From assembly GCF_946221635.1 (NCBI RefSeq), contig NZ_CAMIHB010000021.1:1-64000 (forward strand): a stretch of 64,000 nt of DNA, given 5' to 3'. The translations under genes were made by a program, and so were the position numbers. Below the pieces are notes generated by a model, which had not been told where the DNA came from, ran no database searches, and saw only the letters and a list, made by a program, of their open reading frames with translations. Positions 17,001 through 24,315 of the stretch are shown piece by piece; position 1 is the stretch's first letter; each line of letters opens with the position of its first letter. This DNA is from an uncultured Rhodoferax sp. GTDB taxonomy: Bacteria > Pseudomonadota > Gammaproteobacteria > Burkholderiales > Burkholderiaceae_C.

Positions 17001-17449
17001 ATAGCCGCGAGCACGAGCATTATTCGGATTCGGGAGGCAAGTCCGGCGGGCAAAAAGAGAAGCTGGCCTACACCATCCTGGCCGCCAGCCTAGCCTACCA
17101 GTTCGGTTTGGCGTGGGGCGAAACGCGTTCCAAGAGCTTTCGCTTCGTCGTCATCGACGAAGCCTTTGGCCGTGGCTCGGACGAGTCCGCGCAATATGGG
17201 CTGCAACTGTTCGAGAAGCTCAACCTGCAACTGCTCATCGTCACCCCGCTGCAAAAAATCCACATCATCGAACCCTTTGTTGACAGCGTGGGTTTCGTCC
17301 ACAACTTCGAGGGACGCGACTCGCGCCTGTGCAACCTGAGCATCGAGGCGTATTGGGAGGAGAAGGGGCGGGTGGGGGACAATTCAACGGTTCGGCCATT
17401 CCAAACAGTTGCCGACACAAAAGTTTTGAATGATGACTCGGGCAGTTAG
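14030..17449 (+). CDS. jetC: Wadjet protein JetC (SMC-like ATPase)
   Basis: The SMC/MukB-type motor ATPase of Wadjet, 1139 residues from the ATG at 14030 (ATG at 14027 and 14045 are alternatives; the frame is open further upstream but that part overlaps jetB and is not conserved). Walker A is GDIGSGKST (about 41-49), then a long heptad-rich region (about 300-850) with a hinge-like centre, then the ABC signature SGGKSGGQKEKLAY near 1000-1012 and Walker B FRFVVIDEAFGRGSDE near 1040. These are all intact. It overlaps jetB and is followed 18 bases later by an extra ATPase gene instead of jetD. Confidence 0.94.
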   Translation: MRDDTMLTGFRLSRLEVFNWGTFDKRVWTLALNGRNGLLTGDIGSGKSTLVDALTTLLVPAHRVAYNKAAGADARERSLRSYVLGHYKSERNETSGHAKPVALRSNSDYSVILGVFHNTGFDQTVTLAQVFWMKDSFGQPERFYAVADKALSLTEDFSDFGTAIPALRTRLRKGGVSLFDSFPPYSAHFRRRFGNMGEQALELFHQTVSMKSVGNLTDFVRLHMLEPFDVAPRIAGLLAHFDDLSRAHAAVLKAKQQVDLLMPLVADCDTHAELQQGAAELRECREALKPWFASQKRALLDVRLEHLQTTLGNETAKVERLQEHKLAQQGKERELHQALAQNGGDRVAQIDADIERQQTELNKRQKNAQRYDELRKGLGLLAVANREELLTQQQGCAARRAADAEREVALQNALTERGVELAQGRKDHQLLEDEIKSLRARRSNIDAQYIALRAALCQALGLREDSMPFAGELLQVHDDARDWEGAAERVLHSFALSLLVPDAHYAKVAQWVDDTHLKGRLVYYRVRDNVRPERPTLHAQSLVRKIAIKPDSAFYTWLELEVARRFDYACCTTQEQFRAEPKAITRAGQIKAGGERHEKDDRHRLDDRSRYVLGWSNAAKLGVLESKKRVLEARLGEIGAQIGALDNEQKTIRERQQALAKLEEFQDYNDLDWQANAREMARLRAERSALEAASDVLATLTQQLKTLEEELAKTEDQLIEQRGKRSKTEQKIDDAQRLRQEAEALMAQTPEGYAQQAQRLQALQQEVQAQQSLTVETCDAREREMRDSLQARIDAQEGRTRRLLEKIIDAMRSFSTRFPVETQELDVSVGSASEYRTLLQRLVADDLPRFEADFKRALNENTIREVANFSSQLNKERATIHERIERINQSLTQIDYNPGRFITLVLQSTTDPEVRDFQAELRTCLDGTLGGDAGVEQDSQYSEAKFLQVKHIIERLRGREGQTDADRRWTAKVTDVRNWFVFAASERWREDSREHEHYSDSGGKSGGQKEKLAYTILAASLAYQFGLAWGETRSKSFRFVVIDEAFGRGSDESAQYGLQLFEKLNLQLLIVTPLQKIHIIEPFVDSVGFVHNFEGRDSRLCNLSIEAYWEEKGRVGDNSTVRPFQTVADTKVLNDDSGS

Positions 17450-17467
17450 CTCCAGGAAAGACAGACC

Positions 17468-18700
17468 ATGGCACTGATTGAAGGTTTTCGCGTACAAAAC
17501 TACCGTGCGTTGCGCGACGTGACACTGGGCAAGTTGTCATCCCAACAAGGTGGCGCGCCTCTGACACCGTTTACCGTGGTGATTGGCAAAAACGGGGTGG
17601 GCAAGAGCACCTTGTTTGATGCCTTTGGTTTTGTCGCCGATTGCCTGGCCCACGACGTGGAGCAGGCCTGTGACATGAAGCAACGCGGTGGTTATGAGCG
17701 GCTGCATTCCAGAGGCACCGAAGGCCCGATTCGCTTTGAAATCTATTACCGTGAAGCAGCTGGCGAACGTCCGATGACGTACGAACTGGCGATTGCGCTG
17801 GACGCAACTGGTCGGCCTTTCATTGAGTCCGAGGTGCTTCGGCAACGGCGCAAGGGTCAAAGTTATGGCCGGCCCTATCCATTCCTGCGCCTGAATCATG
17901 GCAAGGGAGTGGTTTGGGCCGGAGAGGAAGCGGTAGAGGTGGAAGGTGGCGAAGAAGACCGCGCGCAGACTGTAGTGGAGTTGACCGACCTGCGCCAATT
18001 AGGTATTGCCACCCTGGGCACGCTCAAGGAGCACCCGCGCATCAAGCGTTTTCGGGATTTCCTTAAGGGCTGGTACCTGTCGTATTTTTATCCCGACGCA
18101 GCTCGCAGCCTTCCGACCGCAGGCCCCCAAAAACACCTGAACAGCCACGGTGACAACATTGGCAATGTGGTCCAGTTCATGGCGCGAGAGCACAAGGACC
18201 GGTTCAAGGCGGTATTGGATCGCATTGCCGCCAAAATTCCGGGTATCACGAGTATTGATACGCAGGAAACGCTGGACAAACGTTTGTTGCTACGCTTTAA
18301 CGACGGGGCGTTTGCTGATCCTTTCTTTGCACAACAAATGTCCGATGGCACCCTCAAGGTATTCGCCTACCTGTTGCTGATGGATGACCCGGAGCCACCA
18401 CCGTTCATTTGTATCGAGGAGCCCGAGAACGGTCTGTACCACAAGCTGTTGGAGGCACTGGCACAAGAATTTCGCGCCCATGCCACGGGTAAAAAAAATG
18501 CCCCTCAGATTTTTGTGACTACGCATCAACCGTACTTCGTCGATGCCTTGTCGCCTGAGGAAGTCTGGATTTTGGAGAAGGGCGCGGATGGTTACTCGGT
18601 GATCCGGCGTGTGTCTGATCTGGAGGTAGTCAAGAACTTGGTGGAGGAAGGTTTACCGCTGGGGGGCCTGTGGTACAGCGACTACCTGGAGGCGCGATAA
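17468..18700 (+). CDS. AAA-family ATPase (AAA_21/RecF-like) nested in the Wadjet operon
   Basis: A 410-residue ATPase of the RecF/OLD-like ABC type. Walker A is GKNGVGKST at residues 40-48, a signature-like MSDGTLKVFAYLLLM is near 285-300, Walker B with a double glutamate is FICIEEPENG near 310-320, and the switch His is in IFVTTHQPYFVDAL near 350. It has an AGGAAAG ribosome-binding site and lies 3 bases before the DUF4276 gene. It is not a known Wadjet component. Base composition is visibly less GC-rich than jetC or the B12 genes. ATPases of this group paired with Toprim or DUF4276 proteins occur in anti-phage modules (AriA/AriB and AbiL-like are the closest ideas I have), but I cannot confirm homology. 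Confidence 0.85.
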   Translation: MALIEGFRVQNYRALRDVTLGKLSSQQGGAPLTPFTVVIGKNGVGKSTLFDAFGFVADCLAHDVEQACDMKQRGGYERLHSRGTEGPIRFEIYYREAAGERPMTYELAIALDATGRPFIESEVLRQRRKGQSYGRPYPFLRLNHGKGVVWAGEEAVEVEGGEEDRAQTVVELTDLRQLGIATLGTLKEHPRIKRFRDFLKGWYLSYFYPDAARSLPTAGPQKHLNSHGDNIGNVVQFMAREHKDRFKAVLDRIAAKIPGITSIDTQETLDKRLLLRFNDGAFADPFFAQQMSDGTLKVFAYLLLMDDPEPPPFICIEEPENGLYHKLLEALAQEFRAHATGKKNAPQIFVTTHQPYFVDALSPEEVWILEKGADGYSVIRRVSDLEVVKNLVEEGLPLGGLWYSDYLEAR

Positions 18701-18703
18701 GTC

Positions 18704-19354
18704 ATGCACATTGAGGTCTTGGTGGAGGATAGCTCCGGGGAAAAGTTGTTGGCGCAGTTGTTGCCGCAAATTTTGGGTGGACAAGGCGAACCGCATACTT
18801 GGCGGCTAAAAGCCTACAAAGGCATTGGACGCATTCCGCAAGGGTTGACGGCCAAGGCGGATCCCGCCAAACGCATTTTGCTGGATCAATTGCCCAGGTT
18901 GTTGCAGGGCTACGGCAAAACGTCCGGCATTGATGCAGTGTTTGTGGTGCTTGACACTGATCGGCGTGATTGCAAGGCGTTTTTGCATGAACTCCAGTCC
19001 GTTGCGAACCAATGCAACCCTGCTCCCAATACGATGTTCCGATTGGCCATTGAGGAAATGGAAGCCTGGTATCTCGGTGACCGTGTTGCCTTGTTGAAGG
19101 CCTTCCCTCGTGCCAAGCGTGAAGTTCTGGATCGTTATCTGCAAGATAGCGTGTGCGGCACCTGGGAGTTGCTGGCGGACGCGGTTCACGCTGGCGGCGC
19201 GGCGGCCATCAAAAAAGCGGGCTGGCCTTTGCCTGGGCAGCTCAAACACGAGTGGGCTGAAAAGATAGGCCCCTTCATGAATCTTCATCAGAATGCATCG
19301 CCGAGTTTTGGCAAATTCCGAGAAGGCCTCACCCGCTTGATTGCGCAGGCATGA
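18704..19354 (+). CDS. DUF4276 (Toprim-like) protein, partner of the AAA ATPase
   Basis: A 216-residue protein that resembles DUF4276. The N-terminal HIEVLVEDSSGEKLL provides a conserved Glu, VFVVLDTDRRDC gives a DxD, and AIEEMEAWYLGD follows; this spacing fits a Toprim-type metal centre, as in OLD and AriB-like nucleases. It starts 3 bases after the ATPase stop and its own stop overlaps jetD by ATGA at 19351. The tight coupling on both sides suggests that the ATPase/DUF4276 pair is a stable part of this operon. Nuclease activity is inference. Confidence 0.75.
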   Translation: MHIEVLVEDSSGEKLLAQLLPQILGGQGEPHTWRLKAYKGIGRIPQGLTAKADPAKRILLDQLPRLLQGYGKTSGIDAVFVVLDTDRRDCKAFLHELQSVANQCNPAPNTMFRLAIEEMEAWYLGDRVALLKAFPRAKREVLDRYLQDSVCGTWELLADAVHAGGAAAIKKAGWPLPGQLKHEWAEKIGPFMNLHQNASPSFGKFREGLTRLIAQA

Positions 19355-20577
19355 CCTGGACCACCCCTGCCGACCTGCGTGCCCAAGTCCAAAAACTCTG
19401 GGACAAGGGCGAGTTGTTGCGCCCTTGTGTACAGGGCACGGCGATGCCACCCCGGCGCTTGCGGCTCAGCGGGCCAAGTTCCTCCGAATTGACTGAGCGC
19501 TTCGATGACGTGCGGGCCTGGATGGCGGCGCTGGGTTGCAACGCGCCAGTGGGCACGGCGCCGTGCTGGCGCATCGTCCCGCGCGAGTTTCGCCACCGGG
19601 TGCTGGGGGCTTGTGCCGTGCCAGACGAGGCATGGCTCGACACACTGGACGATGCGCTGGCTTTGCTCGGCAAGCGCAAAGACCACCAACGCTTTGTTAA
19701 CCTGGTGCAGCACACGCGCGAGCAGCAGCCTACTTTGCTGGCGTGGTTGGAGAAGCGGCCACTGCACGCCCTGGCCTTGGCGCAAGAGTGGCCGCGCCTG
19801 CTGGCGGTGGTGGCTTGGTTGCAAGCCCATCCGCGCCCCGGCATCTTTCTGCGCCAGGTCGATCTGCCGGGGGTGGACAGCAAGTTCATTGAGGCGCACC
19901 GGGGTGTGCTGGGCGAGTTGCTGGATATGGCTTTGCCGCCAGAGGCCATTGATACCCGTGTCACCGGGGTCGGCCAGTTTTGCCAGCGTTACGGCTTCAA
20001 GGACAAACCGCTGCGCGTGCGCTTTCGCCTGCTCGATGCCAGTATCTGCGAGGGCTTGCTGCCAGCCGATGCCGAGCGTGATATCACACTGACCCAGGCC
20101 GACTTTGCTCGGCTGAAACTGCCAGTCCGCCGAGTGTTTTTCACGGAAAACGAGGTCAATTTTCTGGCCTTTCCGCCCGTAATTGGAAGTTTGGTGATTT
20201 TTGGTGCGGGCTACGGTTTTGAGGTGCTGGCCGAGGCGCACTGGTTACACGGCTGTCGCCTTTTTTATTGGGGCGACATTGATACCCACGGCTTTGCCAT
20301 CCTGGACCAACTCCGGGTCCGCTTGCCGCAGGTGCAGTCTCTGTTGATGGACCGCGACACCCTGATGGCACACCAAGCTCTATGGGGCGAGGAACCCCAG
20401 CCACTTCAGCGTGAGTTGCCTCGATTGAACCCCCATGAAGTCGCGCTGTTTGACGATTTGCGCGAACACCGTTTGCGTGCCCAGTTAGAGGGCGTGGGTG
20501 TGCGTTTGGAGCAGGAGCGCGTTGGATTTGAATGGGTGACAGCGGCCTTGGCCGGAATCGAGCGTGATGCGATATGA
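19351..20577 (+). CDS. jetD: Wadjet nuclease JetD (DUF3322/DUF2220)
   Basis: The Toprim nuclease of Wadjet that cuts the plasmid after loop extrusion by JetABC. The 408-residue protein has an N-terminal DUF3322 part and a C-terminal DUF2220/Toprim part: the catalytic Glu in FFTENEVNFLAFPP and the DxD in FYWGDIDTHGFAIL. The order ABC-(AAA-DUF4276)-D differs from the usual ABCD. It starts inside the DUF4276 gene (ATGA). After its stop come 82 bases containing a decayed dispersed repeat before cobQ. Confidence 0.93.
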   Translation: MTWTTPADLRAQVQKLWDKGELLRPCVQGTAMPPRRLRLSGPSSSELTERFDDVRAWMAALGCNAPVGTAPCWRIVPREFRHRVLGACAVPDEAWLDTLDDALALLGKRKDHQRFVNLVQHTREQQPTLLAWLEKRPLHALALAQEWPRLLAVVAWLQAHPRPGIFLRQVDLPGVDSKFIEAHRGVLGELLDMALPPEAIDTRVTGVGQFCQRYGFKDKPLRVRFRLLDASICEGLLPADAERDITLTQADFARLKLPVRRVFFTENEVNFLAFPPVIGSLVIFGAGYGFEVLAEAHWLHGCRLFYWGDIDTHGFAILDQLRVRLPQVQSLLMDRDTLMAHQALWGEEPQPLQRELPRLNPHEVALFDDLREHRLRAQLEGVGVRLEQERVGFEWVTAALAGIERDAI

Positions 20578-20612
20578 ATTTTATGAAGAAAAGTTCTCTA
20601 CTCCTTATGAAA

Positions 20613-20641
20613 TATGCGCGAATAGCTATTGTTTTTGTAGT
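20613..20641 (+). repeat. Remnant of dispersed repeat at the Wadjet/cobQ junction
   Basis: ATGCGCGAATAGCTATTGTT followed by TTTGTAGTG corresponds to GCGCAAGCAGCTATGGTTTT-TGTAGTG of the copy in cobS (24080-24101). Only the right half is left. The surrounding 20578-20645 is conspicuously AT-rich and holds nothing else that I recognise. Confidence 0.6.
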
Positions 20642-20659
20642 GAATTGCAGGGAACTGCC

Positions 20660-22324
20660 TTGACCGCCAAATGCATCATGGTGCTGGGCACCACCAGCGG
20701 CGCGGGCAAAAGCTGGCTCACCACGGCGCTGTGCCGCTACTACGCGCGCCAGGGGCTCAAAGTCGCGCCCTTCAAGGCGCAGAACATGAGCAACAACGCA
20801 AGGGTGGTGGCCTCTGACAACGGCCAGGGAGAAATTGGCAGCGCCCAATATTTCCAGGCGCTGGCCGCCAAGGCCGTGCCCGATGTGCGCATGAACCCGT
20901 TGCTGCTCAAGCCCGAGCGCGACACGCACAGCCAGGTGGTGCTGATGGGGCAGGTGAATGCGGAGCTGAGCGCCATGCCCTGGCGCAGCCGCAGCCTCAA
21001 GGTCTGGCCGCAGATTGCGGCGGCGCTGGACGCGTTGCGCGCGGAAAACGATGTGGTGGTGATCGAGGGCGCGGGCTCGCCCGCCGAGATCAACCTGGCG
21101 GCTAGCGACGTGGTGAACATGCGCGTGGCCCAGCATGCCGACGCCGCCTGCCTGCTGGTAACGGACATTGACCGGGGCGGTGCGTTTGCGCATCTGTATG
21201 GGACCTGGGCGCTCTTGCTGGAAGAGCAGCGGCCGCTCATCAAGGGTTTTGTGCTCAACAAGTTTCGTGGCGATGCCGCACTGCTGGCGCCTGCGCCGCA
21301 AATGCTGCAGGACCTGACGGGTGTGCCCACGGTGGCTACGCTGCCCATGTGGTGGCAGCACGGCCTACCTGAGGAAGACGGTGTGTTTGATATGACCCCC
21401 ACGCTCGGCACTGGCGTGTCCTCGCTGCCCCCCAAGGGGGCTCTCGCGGCTCGGGGCGGCCCAGCGCCGCTCACGCCAGTGACACGCGTGGCGGTGATTG
21501 CCTATCCGCGCATCAGCAATCTGGACGAGTTCCAGCCGCTCAAGAACATTCCGGGGCTGCGGCTGCAGTGGGTGCGTTCGCCTTCCGAGCTGGCGGGGCT
21601 CAAGCCCACGGACTGGGTCATCCTGCCGGGTTCCAAGCACACCAGTGGCGATCTGGCCTGGCTGCGTTCGCAGGGGCTGGATGCGGCCATTGCGCGGCAT
21701 GCGGAGCAGGGTGGTGCGGTGCTGGGCATTTGCGGTGGCTTGCAGATGCTGGGGGAGGCGCTGATTGATCCGCATGGTATTGATGGCAATGCGCCGGGTT
21801 TGGGGCTATTGCCGCTGGTGACGGTGTTTGCGGAGGACAAGACGGTGCGGCATACCTCGACGCGTTTCTCCGCGGCATTCCTTCCCTCGCACGCCGACGG
21901 GGGGCAGGCCGGGGGCCTCATACTGCCAAACGCGCAGAAATCGGCCCCCGGCCTGCCCCCCATCGGCGTGGACCTGGGTGCGCCAGCGCTTGGTGCGGAT
22001 TCTTCTCCTTGGGCTGCTTTGGCTGGCGTGTCCGTCACTGGCTATGAAATTCACCACGGCCAGACTGCGCCCCATGCGGCCATGGCTGCGGCTGGCAATG
22101 TAGCCCGCGCCGTGCTGCCCAACGACCTGGGTTGGATCAACCTGCAGGGCAATGTGCTGGGCCTGTACCTGCACGGCATGTTTGAAGACCCCGCCGTGCT
22201 GCAGGCGCTCTTTGGCGCGCAGCTGGGTGGCACCGTGCCTACGCTGGAGACGGTGTTTGAAGGCCTAGCGGATTTCATTTCCGAGAACTTTGCGCCGGGT
22301 GTGCTGCAGGGTTTGTTGCGCTAA
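20660..22324 (+). CDS. cobQ: Cobyric acid synthase CobQ (CbiP)
   Basis: Glutamine-dependent amidase that makes adenosylcobyric acid. An N-terminal dethiobiotin-synthetase-like ATPase domain carries the P-loop GTTSGAGKS (residues 10-18) and KAQNMSNNARV; the C-terminal class I glutamine amidotransferase has the nucleophile C358 in LGICGGLQMLG and GYEIHHGQT. The open frame runs back into jetD, but homology begins at TAKCIMVLG; TTG at 20660 is preferred because AGGGA lies at 20649-20653. The protein (554 residues) is longer than the usual ~490, and the excess is explained by two repeat-derived inserts at about residues 254-270 and 411-437. Confidence 0.95.
   Translation: MTAKCIMVLGTTSGAGKSWLTTALCRYYARQGLKVAPFKAQNMSNNARVVASDNGQGEIGSAQYFQALAAKAVPDVRMNPLLLKPERDTHSQVVLMGQVNAELSAMPWRSRSLKVWPQIAAALDALRAENDVVVIEGAGSPAEINLAASDVVNMRVAQHADAACLLVTDIDRGGAFAHLYGTWALLLEEQRPLIKGFVLNKFRGDAALLAPAPQMLQDLTGVPTVATLPMWWQHGLPEEDGVFDMTPTLGTGVSSLPPKGALAARGGPAPLTPVTRVAVIAYPRISNLDEFQPLKNIPGLRLQWVRSPSELAGLKPTDWVILPGSKHTSGDLAWLRSQGLDAAIARHAEQGGAVLGICGGLQMLGEALIDPHGIDGNAPGLGLLPLVTVFAEDKTVRHTSTRFSAAFLPSHADGGQAGGLILPNAQKSAPGLPPIGVDLGAPALGADSSPWAALAGVSVTGYEIHHGQTAPHAAMAAAGNVARAVLPNDLGWINLQGNVLGLYLHGMFEDPAVLQALFGAQLGGTVPTLETVFEGLADFISENFAPGVLQGLLR
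21421..21468. repeat. GC-rich repeat inside cobQ (first insert)
   Basis: CTGCCCCCCAAGGGGGCT followed by GGCTCGGGGCGGCCCAGCG. It codes for SSLPPKGALAARGGPAPL, a linker-like segment between the ATPase and amidotransferase domains that I do not expect in CobQ. From memory, CCCCCAAGGGGGC plus GGGGCGGCCC is a frequent intergenic repeat in Comamonadaceae; only this copy is in the window. Confidence 0.7.
21890..21970. repeat. Long palindrome inside cobQ (second insert)
   Basis: Left arm 21890-21917 and right arm 21943-21970 are inverse copies of 28 bases with one mismatch (CACGCCGACGGGGGGCAGGC against CACGCCGATGGGGGGCAGGC at the outer ends). The 25-base loop is TCATACTGCCAAACGCGCAG plus AAATC. It stays in frame and adds about 27 residues to the amidotransferase domain before GYEIHHGQT. 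Confidence 0.88.
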
Positions 22325-22345
22325 CTTTTTTGACCGAGGATTTCC

Positions 22346-23434
22346 ATGACTTTCACGCTTCCCACCCTCACCGACATTGCAGACGCAGCCCTCACCGAAG
22401 CCTTGCAGGCGACGATCAACAACAAGACCAAACCACTCGGCTCGCTGGGCCGCCTCGAAGACGTGGCATTGAAGATCGGCCAGATTCTGGGCAGTACCGC
22501 GCCCGTGTTGGAGCAGCCGCAGATGGTGGTGTTTGCGGGGGACCACGGCCTGACGGCGCGCGGCGTTTCGGCCTTTCCCAGCGATGTGACCTGGCAGATG
22601 GTGGAGAACTTTCTGGCCGGCGGTGCGGCCGTGAGTGTGCTGGCCCGGCAGAACGGCATTGCGCTCACGGTGGTGGACTGCGGTGTGAAGCGCGATTTTC
22701 TGGCGGGGCTGCCTGCGGGCAGTACACGCCCTGGCTTGCAGGTGCGCAAGGCTGCGGGTGCCGAGCTGGGCACGGCGGACTCTTCCGTGCAGCCGGCCAT
22801 GACGGCGGCGCAGCGTGACGAAGCGTTGCAGCACGGTGTGGAGCTGGTAAAGGGCCTGCCGGGCAATGCCTTGCTGTTGGGCGAGATGGGCATTGGCAAT
22901 ACTTCGGCGGCGTCGTTGCTGCTGTCGCGTCTGGCCGGGCTGGACATTGCGGTGTGCACGGGCGCGGGCACTGGGCTGGACGCACCGGCCGTGCAGCGCA
23001 AGACCGAGGTGCTGCGCGAAGTGCTGACGCGCCACGCGGACGCGACTGCGCCGCTGGATGCATTGGCTGCGCTGGGTGGTTTTGAGATTGCGACCATGGT
23101 GGGTGCGGTGCTGCAGGCTGCGCATGAGCGCCGGGTGATCGTGGTGGACGGCTTCATTGCCACCAGCGCGGTGTTGGTGGCCCACGCGCTGCAGCCGCTG
23201 GTGTTGCAGCGCTGCGTATTCGCCCACCGCTCGGGCGAGCGCGGCCACGAGTTCATGCTGCAGTACCTGGGTGTGCAGGGCCTGCTGGACCTGGGCCTGC
23301 GCCTGGGCGAGGGCTCGGGCGCCGCGCTGGCCTGGCCGCTGCTGCAGTCGGCCTGCACCATCCTGCGTGACATGGCCAGTTTTGCCTCGGCTGGCGTGTC
23401 CGAAAAGTCGGCTGACACAGCCACCGCACACTGA
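22346..23434 (+). CDS. cobT: Nicotinate-nucleotide-dimethylbenzimidazole phosphoribosyltransferase CobT
   Basis: Activates dimethylbenzimidazole to alpha-ribazole phosphate. The 362-residue sequence shows NNKTKPLGSLGRLE near the N-terminus, VVFAGDHGLTARGVSAFP, LLGEMGIGNTSAAS (near residue 178) and the C-terminal SGERGHEFMLQYLG containing the catalytic Glu. It lies 21 bases after cobQ with a GAGGA ribosome-binding site. It is the partner of bluB earlier in the train. Confidence 0.97.
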   Translation: MTFTLPTLTDIADAALTEALQATINNKTKPLGSLGRLEDVALKIGQILGSTAPVLEQPQMVVFAGDHGLTARGVSAFPSDVTWQMVENFLAGGAAVSVLARQNGIALTVVDCGVKRDFLAGLPAGSTRPGLQVRKAAGAELGTADSSVQPAMTAAQRDEALQHGVELVKGLPGNALLLGEMGIGNTSAASLLLSRLAGLDIAVCTGAGTGLDAPAVQRKTEVLREVLTRHADATAPLDALAALGGFEIATMVGAVLQAAHERRVIVVDGFIATSAVLVAHALQPLVLQRCVFAHRSGERGHEFMLQYLGVQGLLDLGLRLGEGSGAALAWPLLQSACTILRDMASFASAGVSEKSADTATAH

Positions 23435-23445
23435 GCCAAACCAGG

Positions 23446-24315
23446 ATGGCCCAGTTCTTTCGCCATTACCTGTTGTCGCTGCAATTCTTTACGCGAGTGC
23501 CGGTGACCGGCCGGCTGGCGGACTGGGTGGGCTTTAGCCCGGCCATGCTGCGTGCCAGTGCGGCGCACCTGCCGGGCGTGGGCTGGCTGGTGGGCGGGGT
23601 GGTGGCGTTGGGCGGCGGGGTGCTGCTGGCGCTGCTACCGGCCAGTCCTTTCGCCCCGCTGGCGGTGGCGGTGCTGGGTACGGTGCTCAGCGTGCTTATC
23701 ACGGGCGCCTTCCACGAGGACGGCTTGGCCGATGTGGCCGATGGCCTGGGCGGCACGCAGAGCCGCGAGCGCGCACTGGAGATCATGAAGGACTCCCGTG
23801 TGGGCGCCTTTGGTGCCATTGCCGTGGTGCTGGCGCTGCTGGCCAAGGTGAGCCTGCTGGCGCTGCTGGGCTCGCTGCACGGTGCTGTGCTGTGCGTGGC
23901 GCTGTTCACGGGGCACGTGGTGTCGCGTTTCTGGCCCTTGCTGACGATTCGCCTGCTGCCGCATGTAGGTGACGCGGCTGGCTCCAAGTCCAAGCCGCTG
24001 GCCGAGCAGATCAGCCAGGCGAGTCTGTGGGTCGCCGGTTTGTGGTCTTTGGGGGCTCTAGCCCTCGTGTTCATTGCGCAAGCAGCTATGGTTTTTGTAG
24101 TGCCGATGCCGACAGTTCAGGCCTTGGCGCTTTGGCTGGGCATCGGCGTGCTGGCCAGCGGGCTGGCCTGGTTGGGCATGCTGCGCTGGTTTGCGCGCCG
24201 CCTGCAGGGCTTCACCGGTGATTGCCTGGGCGCCACGCAGCAGGTGTGCGAGCTGGCCTTTTACCTGGGCCTGGCGCTGGCCTGGAGCGCCGTGGCGGGT
24301 GGCCGGCCGGTATGA
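23446..24315 (+). CDS. cobS: Adenosylcobinamide-GDP ribazoletransferase CobS
   Basis: Integral membrane cobalamin-5'-phosphate synthase, 289 residues. The N-terminal LSLQFFTRVPV and the acidic metal motif FHEDGLADVADGLGG (about residues 90-104) are diagnostic. Residues about 202-219 (LALVFIAQAAMVFVV) are the translation of the dispersed repeat and form a membrane helix. Its stop overlaps cobC by ATGA at 24312. Confidence 0.95.
   Translation: MAQFFRHYLLSLQFFTRVPVTGRLADWVGFSPAMLRASAAHLPGVGWLVGGVVALGGGVLLALLPASPFAPLAVAVLGTVLSVLITGAFHEDGLADVADGLGGTQSRERALEIMKDSRVGAFGAIAVVLALLAKVSLLALLGSLHGAVLCVALFTGHVVSRFWPLLTIRLLPHVGDAAGSKSKPLAEQISQASLWVAGLWSLGALALVFIAQAAMVFVVPMPTVQALALWLGIGVLASGLAWLGMLRWFARRLQGFTGDCLGATQQVCELAFYLGLALAWSAVAGGRPV
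24051..24101 (+). repeat. Dispersed ~60-bp repeat, copy in cobS
   Basis: GGGGCTCTAGCCCTCGTGTT followed by CATTGCGCAAGCAGCTATGG and TTTTTGTAG. It shares a long near-identical core with the copy in cbiB (10088) in the same orientation and reading frame, so both give LALVFIAQAAM. Confidence 0.85.
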
